The position numbers and the translations under genes are program-made. From positions 1,251,943 through 1,307,232 of the forward strand of contig LSYV01000029.1 of NCBI GenBank assembly GCA_001584585.1: a stretch of DNA of 55,290 nt. The letters are read 5' to 3'. How positions within the stretch are numbered: position 1 is the first letter of the stretch; each line of letters starts with the position of its first letter. This stretch comes from Gonium pectorale. Taxonomy: Eukaryota > Chlorophyta > Chlorophyceae > Chlamydomonadales > Volvocaceae. A model generated the notes under the pieces. That model saw only the letters and a list, made by a program, of their open reading frames with translations. It was not told where the DNA came from and did not search any database. Of this stretch, positions 23,701 through 35,378 are shown in pieces.

Positions 23701-26700
23701 AAGCGGCCCAGGGAGCCTGTCAGAGCGTTGACTGCCAGGCCACCTGCGAGCGCTCCGCGGTGCGGCCCTCCCTCCCTGCGCACGGGACGCCTCGCGAGCT
23801 GTCGCCCCCAGAGCGCAGGCCCATGTCCGGCCGCCTTACTCGCTGTGCGACGCCCAACAGCGCCCCTCTTTCGCTCCCTCCTTACCGCCACCGTCGGACG
23901 GGCTCACGATTACAGGTGCCGTTTTGGGAGTGGAACTACGGGCTGATGCAGTGGGAAAACTGCAGCATCACCAGGACGCCGCTGGTGCCGCTCGCTACCA
24001 AAATCGCCGCCGCGCCCACCACGCTGCTCGACACGCTGCTGCCGTACGGCCACCCGGGGCCCATGCCGCTCTCTTCGGTGCGCGTGCAGTCGCTCCTGCT
24101 GGACGTCGACTCCCTGACCAAGGCGCCCGCGGGCGCCGAGTCGGGCTTTGCAATTGTGCTGCGAGGCGACGTGTCCATGCAGGTGGGGCGCGCATCCCGT
24201 GTGCGTGTGTGTGCGGAGGGGCATTTGCGCTGGTAGCGAGTCCGGCTGTGTCTGCTGTAGTCGGGTTGGTGGGCGGTGGAAGGTGTAGCCGAAGGTTCGA
24301 AGTGAGAGGTGGGAGAAAGGCCGGGGGTGGGCCCTGCGGCAAAGTGCGGGCATCGGTGCCATGGCTATGGCAGCCGCAACGCAGCCGACGCTGGCAACAA
24401 GCGCACGTGTAGCGAAGGGAGCCTCGGGCAGCCAGTGTGCAAATGCCAGAGCGATTTTGTGGAATCACAGTCCCCTCTACTTCCCCCGCGCCGGTTTCCG
24501 TCGCTCTGCTCTCCGCTGCGTCGCTTGAGCCGAATGCTGTCCTTGTTCGCCCGACAGCCCCAGGCCTATGCTCCGAGCGTTGGGGTCACTTTGAATGACA
24601 ATGTGACGCTGTGGGGAGACGGCCAGTCGTCGACGCGGACGCTAAGCCTCCAGGGCATCTCAGGTGCTGTGGGCGTGCGCGGCATATGGTTGCTGACTTG
24701 AATTGGGAACTGGCACCGGGACCCGAGGTCCCCTCGATGCTGAAGACTGGGGCCTGTGAGCACGCAGCCCTTCTCTATTTGTGACTCTTTGCCCCGAGCA
24801 GCACCTTCCCTAACCTTCCTTGCCCGACAGCGCTGCTTGTATGTGTAAATCGTTGCCCCGGGCAGCACCTACCATGCCCTATTTCGCCCGACCGCTCCAG
24901 TTGACCCCCACTGGCTGGGTGGTTACCATATCTTACTGCCCTCACTTATCTGTTGCGTGAACGTCGTCTGGCTCTGAATGATCTGACGGTTGGTTGCAGG
25001 TGGGATCACGGTGCCGCCGTACACCGTTGTACGGATGCACTACATGACCATCATGAACCTGGCGCCAGGCCGGCAGGGCGTGGGGCCGGCAGCCCTGCAG
25101 AACTTTACGATGATGATGTGGGCCTTCAAGCGCACGCTGCTGCCGGCGCCGCCGCAACCTCCGTCGCCGTTTTCACCGTCGCCCGTTTTGCCGTCTCCGC
25201 CATCGCCGGCGCCGCCGGCGCCGGGACCAGTGCCGCCAGCTTCGTCGGCGCTGCCGGCGGCTTTGCAGACGGACGGCGACGGCTCCGGTGACACTGCGAT
25301 TCAGGTGGAGGGCGGCGTCAGGGCGGTCGTGGCGTCAGCACAGGGTGAGGGCGTGGCGCTTGCCGACACCGCTTTGGCAACTGCTGGCAGCGGGGCCACC
25401 GGCGTTGCGCCACCGCCAATGCCACCATGGCCCGGCGCTGGCATCCGGCGCCGTGCGCTCCGCGGTGGGCTCGACGGCCCCGGGCCCGGCGAAGGACTTG
25501 TCCTGCCGCCCGGCCAGTCAGGGGCCGGCCGGCGCCGGCACCTGGCGCAGCAGCAAGGCTCGGTGTCGGGGTCGGCCGACCAGGGACCCGACCTCCCAAG
25601 CCCCGTGTCCCCTTCCGGCTCCCCGAGCCCTCCCAACCCCGGCCCTGCTGACGGCGCCGACGCTGGAGGGGGCATTCCCTTGGGCCCTTACCAGCCCTGG
25701 TTGCAGCTGATGGAAGTGACGCTGGTGCTGCCGGCCGTGGAGCTGCAGCTTATCCAGGACCTGGTCAGCGGCAATCGCACCAGCCTGCGGGTGGCGCCCG
25801 AGGTGCTCAGCTTTTACCGCGGGGTGCTTGCCGGCGCGAGGGTGCGTGTCGGTGGCTGCTGCGGGGTGCGGGTGGCGGGTGGCGGGTTCTGCGAATGCGG
25901 ATTGAATGTGAAAGGGTCCCGCAACGATGGGCGCACCGCATGGCTCCTGAAAGTCTCCAGGCATGGCTCGCCCGGAACGGCACGCCAGCGCGGCCCTAAC
26001 CTGCCCCTCTCCTGTGATGTTGCCCCTCACGGTGTTACGTGCGCGTCCTCGCAGCACAGGGCTGGTTCAGGCTGTGGGGTCAGTATTCCCCGAACGCCCC
26101 GACACGGCGCGTCGCTCCCCTCCCCTCCCCTCCGCTGCTGTTGTTGCTGTTATTGCTCGCGGGGACGAGGACCCCGCAACGATGGTCGCGCCGTACGGCT
26201 CCTCCAGGTCTCCACGCTTTGGCTTTCTCGCCCCTCTTCTGTGATCTTGTTCGTCCCTTGGGTGCTTGTTTTACGTCCCCGCAGGGCGTCGAGGCCGTTA
26301 CTTCCACCAGAGTGAACTTGGCTCGCCCGAAACGGCACGTCAGCTCGACCCCTTTTTTCGCCCCTGTTCTATGCTGTTTCTCCTCCCGACTCTGCGTCCT
26401 TGGTTGCTTGCTATACGTCCTCGCAGGGCGCCACTGCCACCAGCAACTCAGTGAAATTCGCGTGGATTTCCTACATGGGCATCGAGGGCTCCATGATTAC
26501 CTTGTCGTCCACAGCGCCGACCGCCTTCACCTCCCTCCCAGTGAACGCGAGCTTCCTGATCCCGGGTGGGTCACCGGCACGGAATGCCATGGCGTCCGCA
26601 CAGAAAGAGCTGCTGTTGGGCGCAGGCCTCGCCGTTGCCAAGGCGATATTTGCTGCGGGCTGCGCGCCCGTTCTGATTGCGGCGCGGTGCGGCGCAGTAC

Positions 26701-29700
26701 TAATACTTGTTTACCCTTGATGCCTCGCCGCTACACGGAGTGTGTCCATCACAGCACAGCGTCGAACAGCACAGGCCGCCCGACTATCCGGCCAAGCAGT
26801 CGCCGCCCTCTCCTGGAGTGGTTTTGAGAGGACATGCCATGCCGAATGAAACCCCGCAGAGTCGCCTCCACCGCCGCGCCCGCCTTCGCCCTCTGCCCCG
26901 CCGCCTACGCCCAGCGTCCGGCCCGCGCCCACCGTCAGCTCTCAGCCACCAGCGTCGTTGGCGCCGCCGCAAGCCGTCGTGCCGCCACAACTTGGTATGG
27001 AGCGTGGGGTTTAGAGCGGATGCTGTTGGAGGCCTAATGTGTTCGCTCCGTGGCCACTTGCACTGGCGCTCCGTGCAAAGCAAGCTGCCATGAGTCTAAG
27101 CAATTAACCAACAATGTTACCAAGCCTGCCTTTGTTTCCTCGTTAGCGTCTTCCCAACACATGGCAGAATGCTGTTCTAATTGCTGTGCTCTCATCTTGC
27201 GCTCAGCACCTCCATGCGTTCGCCTCCCTAGCCTCGAAACCTCTTGCCAAGTCGGCGCTCTTCCCCTTCCGCCTGCAGCGAACGTCACGCCACCAACGGC
27301 CTCGCAGTCGCCGGTTATCCCCGTGGTGTTGCAGCCCGCGCCGGCGCCGGCGCTGGGGACGGTGCTTGGCGCTGCGCTGGGCGGCTCCCTGGGAGTCGTG
27401 CTATTGGGCGTCGCAGCTGCTGCGATGTTCTTTCACGTGCAGCGCCGCCGTGACCGCGATGGCGACCGTAAGGTCAAGGGCAGCCGAAAGGAGCCAGTTG
27501 CCGCCGCCGAGGTGCGCTCGGGCCGCGCCTTGCAGGGGTGGGCTCCTCGTCCATTAGCGCGGTATACTGCGCAAGGGCATACCGTTATGTCGGCGCTGTC
27601 GTTGGGAAATGTACATATCAAGGGCGGCCGCACATGCGTTATGCGCACCCCGCTCGTGAGCAGCGGCTCGGTCTTTGGTGCTCCCGGCTCGGTGCCTCGA
27701 GAGGAGCTTCCCTTCCCGCTCCTGCCCCTGCCCCTGCCCCCGCAGGATCCCAGCAGGGCCCCCAGCCAGGGCCGTAACACGGGCGGCAGCAGCAGCCCCC
27801 GGCATCTGCTTGCCGACCACACGCACAACAGCGGCGACGTGCCCGCGCCCGAAGCCATCGCCGGGGCTTCCGCGTCAGGCGGCGCCGCAAGCGGCAGCGC
27901 AGGCGACGCGCCGGCATCAGGCAGCGGTCGCGACGGCGAATCCGCAGCCAGCGGCACGTCTGGGCGCAAAACGTCGCGAAGCAGTGGCACCGCCGGCGCC
28001 GAAAACGGCCGGCCGCCGCAGCCGCGGCGGCACAAGAGCGGCGTCCGGACGGGCTCAACTGCCTCGGGGGCGACGCGCAGCAGCGCTGCTCCCGGCAGCG
28101 GCAGCGGCAGCCCGGGTACTAGCGCTCCCGCGAGCCGCAACAGCGCCACGCGGACCACCAACTCTTTGGCAGGCAGGCAGTGTGACCGCGTCGGGGCTAG
28201 GCAGGCTGTGCGACCGTGGGGAGGATGTTTGTTCGTGACGTGCATGGGAAAGAGCCGTGAAGGCAGCTGGTTTAGCCCGTGGTGGCACACTGGAGATCGC
28301 AAGGGTTGGAATGGCAGTGGTGGGAAGCTTGGCGAGAATCAGGCTTGCCATTACTCCTGGACCAGCGGATGCAGCAGGATTCGTGGGTCTCGGGATTGCC
28401 CATCCNNNNNNNNNNNNNNNNNNNNCTCCCGCCTTGCCCTGCAGGCACCTCCGACGGGGCCTCCAACCCGCGCACGGAGCTCTATGCGGCGCTAGCGGCC
28501 TTCCAGAGCGAGCTGGGCGAGCAGCAGCATATCACCATCACCAGCCAGCTGGGGGCGGGCGCGCACGGCATCGTGTACAAGGGTGAGCGAGGGGGGAGGG
28601 GCGCGTGCTTAACCCAGTTCCGCATCCGACACCTTGACAGCTGGGAACCCCCAAACCAGGGGAGGGGAGGGGAGGGGTCATCCCTTTAGGGCCTCCCTGG
28701 TGCGCTGGGAGTGCAGACGTTGGACAATGCAAGCAAGCAAACTGAACTTGCTGAGCTCAAGCAAGACCCTGCCGGCTCCACCGAAGCCCCCGCCTGCACG
28801 GCCCCGCGGCGCCATGGCTCGGCGGGCCACCGACACTGCCGGCGACTCGGCGATCCCGTATGACTTGGAATCACGGGCGCGGGGCCATGTGCGCAGGCGG
28901 GGGCTTATCGCTGTGCCATCCGTTAGCCAGGCAGCCACCAAAGCAGACCGGCTGGCGGTCCCCATGCCCAGGCGCTGACTGTAAGTTTGGTCTTGAGGCC
29001 GTCCTCCCCCTTCTCCTCCTTGTCCTCCTTCTCCTCCTTCTCCTCCTTCTCCTCCTCCCCTCTCACGCAGGCGAGTGGCGCGGCCTTGAGGTGGCCGTCA
29101 AGACGCTGCTGTTCCAGGCCTTCGTGGGCAGCGGAGGGGAGGAGAGCGGCAACTCCTTCAAGGAGCAGGTGTGCGCGGGGCGTGCTCGTGGCGCGGACCT
29201 GACGGGGGGACGGGGTTGGGTCCGTGGCCAGCGGCGCCATGTCGCATGTGCATCGGAACGCATCATGCAACGCGCACCCCAGCACACGCACGTTTTGCGG
29301 GAACTGATCCCTCCCTGACGTTCCGACCCCTCCCTCCGTTACCTACATTCGATCCGCACACCAAACCGCCCGCCATACACCCACTACGCATCCGAAGGCG
29401 ATGCTGGAGGCCGCCATCGCCACGACGCTGTTCCACCCCAACGTCATCAACACGTTCGCCTACGACATCAAGCCGCTGCGCATGTGCCCCGCACCCGCGC
29501 CCTCAAACAGCCCGCGCCGGGCGGGCGGCGGGGCGGGCGCGGACGGCATGCTGGCGGGCGGCGGCGACGCAGTGCTGTCTTCCGAGGGGGGCGGCATCAT
29601 GGACTGGAAGCTTTACATCATCCAGGTGAGGCGACCACCTTGCACCTACGTGGGCGGCACAATAGATGCCTATTGCAACTCAGCAATATGCAAAAGAAAT

Positions 29701-32700
29701 CGTCAGCCAGTCGCATGAAAGAACCCCTGCCAGCGTGTCCAGGCCGGAACGTTGGCGCTGCCAGGGCGCTGCCTGCCAGCCTGGTGCGGAGGTTGCCCGA
29801 CCACAATGTACCCAGGCTCCTGTCGGTGCCCGTTGCCGGGCCGTAACGGAGGCTACGGGAGCGCTGTTGCGGCTTCAGGTCTTGCCATGATGTGCAGATG
29901 ATAATGCCCCTGCGGGATCGGCTGCGTGCAGGAGTATTGCGACGGCGGCACGCTCAAGGACGCGCTGGACGGCTCGCGCTGGAGCGACCCCGAGACGGGC
30001 ATGGGGCAGCCTGAGGTGGCGGTGCGGGTGGCGCTGGAGATCGCGGCGGGCATGACGTACATCCACGCACGCAACATCATCCACGGAGGTGCGCGCCGGC
30101 GGCCATGATGGTCTGATGGTCGATGGCCCTGAGGAAGGGGCGGACCGCGGGCATGAGTGCAGGGGGAGGTCGTAACTTGTGTTGAAACGAAACTTGTGTG
30201 TGGGGCGGGTGGGCGGTGAAACTTGGCGCTGCTTGTCAGTGCAGGTACTGGCACGCGTGTTGTGGTTCGACTCTGGCACGGACACGCTTGCATGGGAATG
30301 GAAATGTGTTGGGTAAGATACCGGCATGGAAGTGAGCGAACGAGATTCTGGCCCCCATGGGAGTGGGTGGGGCCGCTCGCCAACTGGCGAAACCCAGCTG
30401 CCTTCAAGTGGGAGGCCCACATCCGAAGGCAGGGGTTGCACTTGCGTGGGAGCGGCTGGGGGCGAAGGCGCTGCCTCAAGCCCTCAACCAGCGGCCCTCT
30501 GTCATGCTGTGTTGCCAACACTACCCCGCTCGCCCGTCCTCCGCAGACCTCAAGCCGGCAAACATCCTGCTCCGCTCCAACACCGCCTCCGCGTACGGCT
30601 ACACCGCAAAGATCGCAGACTTTGGCCTGGCGCTAAAGCTCAAGGCGGGAGAGAGCCACATCAGTAATATCAGGTCGGCGATGCACGGATGCGGGTTCTT
30701 CCCTTGGGTACAAGGGCGATGAACAGTTTCCCGCATACGAGTCGCTTGGTTGCATTTGCTGGCCCACAAGCTCACATGCCGCACAGTAGCATCGAGCGCG
30801 AATTAACGCACAACGAACGAGGGTCCTGGGCCATCTTACGCGTTACACCATGGTCTCCTGGTCTGAACCCTCCTTGCCCCTTTCTTGTGCATGGCCACAG
30901 GCGCGGCACTCCGTTCTACATCGCGGCTGAGCTGGTGGAGGACGGGCGGGCGACGACCGCCTCCGACCTGTGGGTGGCGTCTTGCCTGCGTGGGGCGGGG
31001 AGGGGAACCATCTGCCATGCCGCTCCAAGGCGCGGGGCGGCTTCGGCGGCGCCGGTCGGGCCATGGCCGCCAGCCCTGTGAGCCTGAATCGCGTGGAACA
31101 CGCCAAACGCGCAGGTCCCTCCCCAGTGCCCATGTTGCGGAACCGACCCATTTGCACCACCACCCTTACCTTGCACCGCCCCAATAGTACCGCACCCAAG
31201 CCTCTACACTCCGGTCGCGCAGCGCTCCGCAGTTTACTTCGTGCACCCGTCCGCCTTACGCCATTCGCATCCACCGTCCTCCATCGGTCTCCATCCGCCG
31301 TCAGCGTCCGCCCCGCCCCGCCCGCTCCGCAGCTACTCGTTCGGCGTCATCTTGTGGGAGCTGCTGCACGGCTCCACCGTGGCGCGCCGCCTGCCGCTGC
31401 GCCGCCGCATCCCCAACCTGCCCGCCGAGTTCTACACCTGGCCGCCAACCGCGCCCGCAGCGTACCGCGAGCTCGCGTCCGCTTGCCTCTCCCCCTCGCC
31501 CTCCGCCCGCCCGCGCTTCGCCGACGTCTTCAACGCGCTGAGCAAGCTTCTGACCGAGATGCTAGACGAGAAGAAGAGGCTCCAGAGGGAGGAGGCGGAG
31601 CGGCGGCAGCTGGAGGAGTCCCAGGAGGCGCTACGCAGCGGCCGCTCCCGGGAGCGGGTATCGCTTTTGGGGGAGATCCAGCCGGCGGCGGATGAGGAGG
31701 GAGGCGCGGCCTTGGCGTCGGCAGCGAGCTCGGGCCTGGAATCGGGGGCTGTGCGCAGCGGGCGGGCCGGCAGCAGCGCTTCCAATGCGATGTCGGGCGT
31801 CTGGCCGAGTCAGGGGCAGAGTCAGCAGCGGGGGACGCCCTCCCGGGGTCTTCGTGGCAAGGAGTCCACCGGCGAAGACGGCGGAGGCGCCGGCACCGAG
31901 GTGGGTGAGATGAGCGGACCGAGCCGACGGCGCGGCGGCGGGCGCGCGGTTGAGGCTCTGCCCCCGCCGCCAGTGGTGCTGGGCGGCGCACTTGGTCTAC
32001 TTGGTGAGGGGGCGATGCTGCTGCCCCCAGTGGGGAGCGCCCGCTCGGGCACCAATGCATGCGATGCCTCCACGCAGCGGGCGCACTCAGAGATGAGTGG
32101 GCCGGGCCGACGGCACGGCGGCGGTGTGTACAGGGGCGACGCCTCCCCGCCCGGCGGCTTTAGCTCACCCGCCTCGCACCGCCATGCCTCTGGGACGGCC
32201 ACGACCCTGGCGAGCGTGGGCAGCGGTGGGTCCGCCGCCAGCGGCTCTGGGGCCGCCGCAGCCGTCGGGCACGTGGCGCAGCGGCGGCTGCCGGGTGCCC
32301 CGCTGTCGCCGCGGTCGCTTATGAAGCGCGGTCTGCAGGAGGGTCCAGAGGCAGGGGACCAGGCGGCAGCAACGGCAGGAGGGGCAGCGGCATGCGCAGG
32401 TCCCAGCGTGCGTGGCCGCGAGGGCGCTGGGGCTGGTGATCCGCCTGCGGCCGGGCAAGGGGCGGATGGGTCAACAGCTCAGCGCCGCAGCCACGACGCC
32501 GGCGGCACCTTGCCTGGGGAGGGGCAGCCTGCCGCGGCTGGCGTGCCCCCCTCGAAGGCCGTCAGAGCAGCTCCTGTTGGTTTTGCCAACTCGCTCCCCA
32601 CGAGGGTACGCACAATCACCAACTCCTCCTCCAACACAGCTGCCGTCGCCCGAGCTCATGGTTGGGCGACGATGGTGCCGCTGACAGACGCCGCATCGGG

Positions 32701-34516
32701 GGCGAACGGACGCCCCGCCTCGACCGGGCACCCGTCTGTGTCCATGGCCCGGGAGATGTCGGAGGTGCACGGACTGCCCACGATTGGAGCATTGTCGGGC
32801 ATACGCAGTCGGCCACCGTCCGAGCCGCTCAGCTTCGCGCTGGTGCTGCGAGATCAGGACCGCGCCTCGGTGCCGGCCGAGGCCGCGGGCCAGCAGGCGG
32901 ATAAACCGCCGGGGCCGCCCTGCTTCTCGTTTGGAGAGAGCGATGAAGGGAGGCTGGCACGCCTGCCGCCGCCTCTGGTGGTGCTAACGCCAGATGGGCC
33001 TACCAGTCCTGGCACCGGAACGACAGCTCCACTGGAGGCGTGTGAGACAGCGCACACACCCCCTTGCGGCTCGGGCGGTAGCGCCGGCGGTGCCACGCAG
33101 TCCGCGGCTGGCCCAGCCGGTATCGCCGCCGGAGAGGCCGCCAAAGGCCGCGCTTCCGGGGCCGGCCCTCCTGTCGCTTTACAGCTTGACCGCGCCAGTA
33201 CAGCCCCTCCTGGCACGATGCGCGCCCTACCCGCTGCCGCCAACGGCCGCCCGATGCCGACCACAGTCGCCAAGGCCGCCGCTGCTAGCGCGGCCGCTAG
33301 CGCGGCCGCCGGCGCAACCGCCACAGGTACCTCGGCCGGTGGCAACGCTCCCGCAGCCGCTGGCGCTGTTGCGCCCGCCGGCGCGCGCGGCGGAGGTGCA
33401 TTGGTGGCCGAGGGCAGTGACAGCGCGCGTGGCTCGGGCGATGCGGGCGACGGCGGCATGCTGGACTCGTGTTGCGTGGCGAGCTCGACGCTGGACCCAC
33501 CCTCGGGCCTGGGCCTTGAACTTGACATCGACCGCGGGACCACCCTGGACCAGGATCTGATGCCGGCGGCCAGCACCAGCCAGGTGCGCCAAGGGAGGGA
33601 GGGAGGGAGGGAGGGAGGTGGGGGAACGAAGATGGGGTGGGGTGGGAAGATGCTGGTGGGGAAAGTGAAGAGGTTCGTGACGAGCGCAGGGCGTCAGCGC
33701 GAATGCAGCATCACAGAACCGAACGCGCGGTCTTATTCTTGATGTTCGGCGTCCAGCGTCTCGGCAATGAAATGGTGGCGGGCCGCCTGTGAGCGCGAAC
33801 TTCAGCGGCAACTGGGCCGCTGCTTCAGCACACCTGGCGTGGGGAACTCAAGTGCCAAAGCAGGGCGCCACCTCCTTGTTCTTGCAAAAGCCTCTATCTG
33901 CGGGTGATCCAGGGATATATTTTAGGGGTGGTCATGGGACCGCACGCCCGTCAAGGCTGTCTTCGCTCTAAGCCTTAAACGAGGCTGTTCGGTTCTCTTC
34001 GGCCTCTCTTGTTCGGCCGCGATCGGAGCGTCATACACTTGGTGCTTGTGCTGGGCGTGGCATTGATCTCATGCCCCCTCGCGTCCCCCGTACCTTGTGC
34101 CCCTTCAGGTCCACACGGTATCTGCGATAGGCCTGGACCTCACCGCCGCCCTGGAGTCGGCGCTGGGCGCCCAGGGCGCCAGCCACCAGCGCAGCAACCC
34201 GCAATTCGCCAACCCCGCCCATGCCGTCCTGCACCAGCACCACCAAGAGCTGATTCAGCAGCAGCGCATAGCGCGGGAAAACGCCGCCGCAGCGCGCCGC
34301 GCGTATGCCATGCGTGCCGTCCTACCCGCTGCGCACGCCAACGGCCTCGGGCAGCGCGGCGACGGGCAGCGCGGCGACGGCGGCGGCATAGTGCGCCTCC
34401 CGGTGAATGGGCACGGCACGGACGGCTCGGGGGCAGGCCACGGAGGCCTCGACTACGACGGTGACGCGCTTCTGCTGGAAGGGAGCAGTTATGACATTGG
34501 CAGCAGCATTGTGTGA
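20766..34516 (+). CDS. Receptor-like protein kinase, copy B (complete, 20 exons)
   Basis: Exons: 20766-21015, 21079-21296, 21781-22120, 22672-22858, 23406-23604, 23916-24182, 24564-24663, 25000-25841, 26427-26565, 26860-26994, 27279-27511, 27746-28181, 28445-28582, 29071-29168, 29398-29625, 29932-30088, 30547-30673, 30901-30969, 31333-33583, 34109-34516. They close in frame to 2273 residues. It starts with a signal peptide (MFRALLAHAFLYIAFIDFVA), then an N-glycosylation-rich ectodomain of solenoid-like modules interrupted by a Pro-rich stretch in exon 8, a second Pro-rich stalk (exon 10), a transmembrane helix at about 918-945, and a kinase domain at about 1140-1440: LGAGAHGIVYKG, AVK, HGDLKPAN (no Arg before the catalytic Asp), DFG, AAE and SDLYSFGVILWE. 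A coiled segment (EEAERRQLEESQEAL) and a low-complexity tail follow. Family: TKL-like. The exon 12 donor is the least certain junction. Substrate and ligand unknown. Confidence 0.87.
22195..22216. repeat. GCT trinucleotide repeat in intron 3 of kinase B
   Basis: About seven GCT units followed by GGT units, close to the donor at 22121. Simple-sequence repeat only. Confidence 0.85.
26285..26426 (+). repeat. Duplicated 3' splice-site block in intron 8 of kinase B
   Basis: The block CCCCGCAGGGCGTCGAGGCC at about 26278 is a second version of the true acceptor region at 26421 (TCGCAGGGCGCCACTG). Each is preceded by a similar C/T-rich stretch and each is followed by a similar exon-like start. Using the upstream acceptor would shift the frame, because the two lie 142 bases apart. 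Copy A has only one such acceptor (2994). Confidence 0.6.
28406..28425. other. Assembly gap (20 N)
   Basis: Twenty N in intron 12 of kinase B, 19 bases before exon 13. Copy A has ordinary C/T-rich sequence at this place (about 4935-4955), so nothing large need be missing. Confidence 0.97.
29003..29064. repeat. Polypyrimidine CTCCTT repeat before exon 14 of kinase B
   Basis: About ten CTCCTT/CTCCTC units directly upstream of the acceptor at 29070, much longer than the matching tract in copy A (5440-5473). Confidence 0.85.
31942..32124 (+). other. 183-nt in-frame insertion in exon 19 of kinase B
   Basis: Copy A has one EMSG..RRHGGG motif here. Copy B has two (EMSGPSRRRGGG and EMSGPGRRHGGG) separated by extra Leu/Pro/Ala-rich sequence. 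The insertion is 61 codons, keeps the frame and lies in the disordered cytosolic tail. Confidence 0.75.
33592..33618. repeat. GGGA tetranucleotide repeat
   Basis: About seven GGGA units at the start of intron 19 of kinase B, just after the donor at 33584. Confidence 0.9.
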
Positions 34517-35378
34517 GTCCCGTTTCACAGGTCGCGTGCTGCCACCAAAATTGGGTTGGGGAAGTGGGGGTAAAAACTGTTAAGCGCTGGCGTTTGGAAC
34601 TGGAAGCCCGCTTTTATGAGCCCTGTAGTGTCGTGCAAATGGAAGACACGTGTAGGTGGTCGTGGTGGTGGTGGTGGTGGTGGTGGTGGTCGTGGCCACG
34701 CGCCGAGTGGATTGCTGCCGGCGGGCGCTGGGTGGGCGCTGGCGTCGCGCGTGCGTGCGACGGGCCTGTGACAGAGCTGCAGAACACTCTTGCTTGCCGC
34801 ACTTGCCGTCGATGGCGCGGCAACGCTCGTCGCTGCTCTACCTATGTGCTGGGTGATGCTGGGGCGTTTCAGGTGCTCAGGGCGGCGGGGCCAGGGCCGT
34901 CCCTGAAGGAAGTGATTGAATGTGGTTCAAGGATGTTGGCCAGCGGCGGCTTTGCCGGCTCCCAACATGCGCCGGCTGGCCTTACTTGCGCCTGTGAAAG
35001 TGGACAGTAAGCTGCCTGTATGCACTGGGGGTTGTTGATGATGTGGTCATAATAGGGCTTCCACGCCATGCCGGATGCCCGAGGGGCCATAAGGCGTAGC
35101 GGCAGCCAGTCAGGCCGTGGCAGCTGGGCTATTTGGCTGGGCCTGCCATAGCTGGGCTATGGGTGAGCCGTGGGGTTTGGTGCGGCAGTCATCCCGGGGG
35201 GAAGGGCACCGGGCCCCGTTACGGAAAACTCGCTTGTTCACTGAGCGGCTTGGGAACTGGGATGGTCTTACAGCGATGAAACGTGTGCATACCTAGTATT
35301 TAGTACTATTCCTGCCATCTGTTTATGTCCGCGATTTCCGCTTTGGGCGACTGGCGCGCCGGCAGTGCTGATTCGCCG
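34517..35378. other. 3' flank of kinase B
   Basis: Probable 3' UTR of kinase B, with a TGG trinucleotide repeat. No exact TGTAA is visible. TGTAG variants occur at about 34625 and 34651. The region has no convincing exon. Confidence 0.5.
34655..34696. repeat. TGG trinucleotide repeat
   Basis: About twelve GGT/TGG units with two CGT interruptions, 140 bases after the kinase B stop codon. Confidence 0.9.

Noticed and set aside
1..34516. Copies A and B as a simple assembly artefact
   Set aside because: They differ by many substitutions, indels, an exon-19 insertion, different intron cores and different 3' ends, with unique genes between them. True duplication is more likely, though haplotype mis-joining should still be tested.
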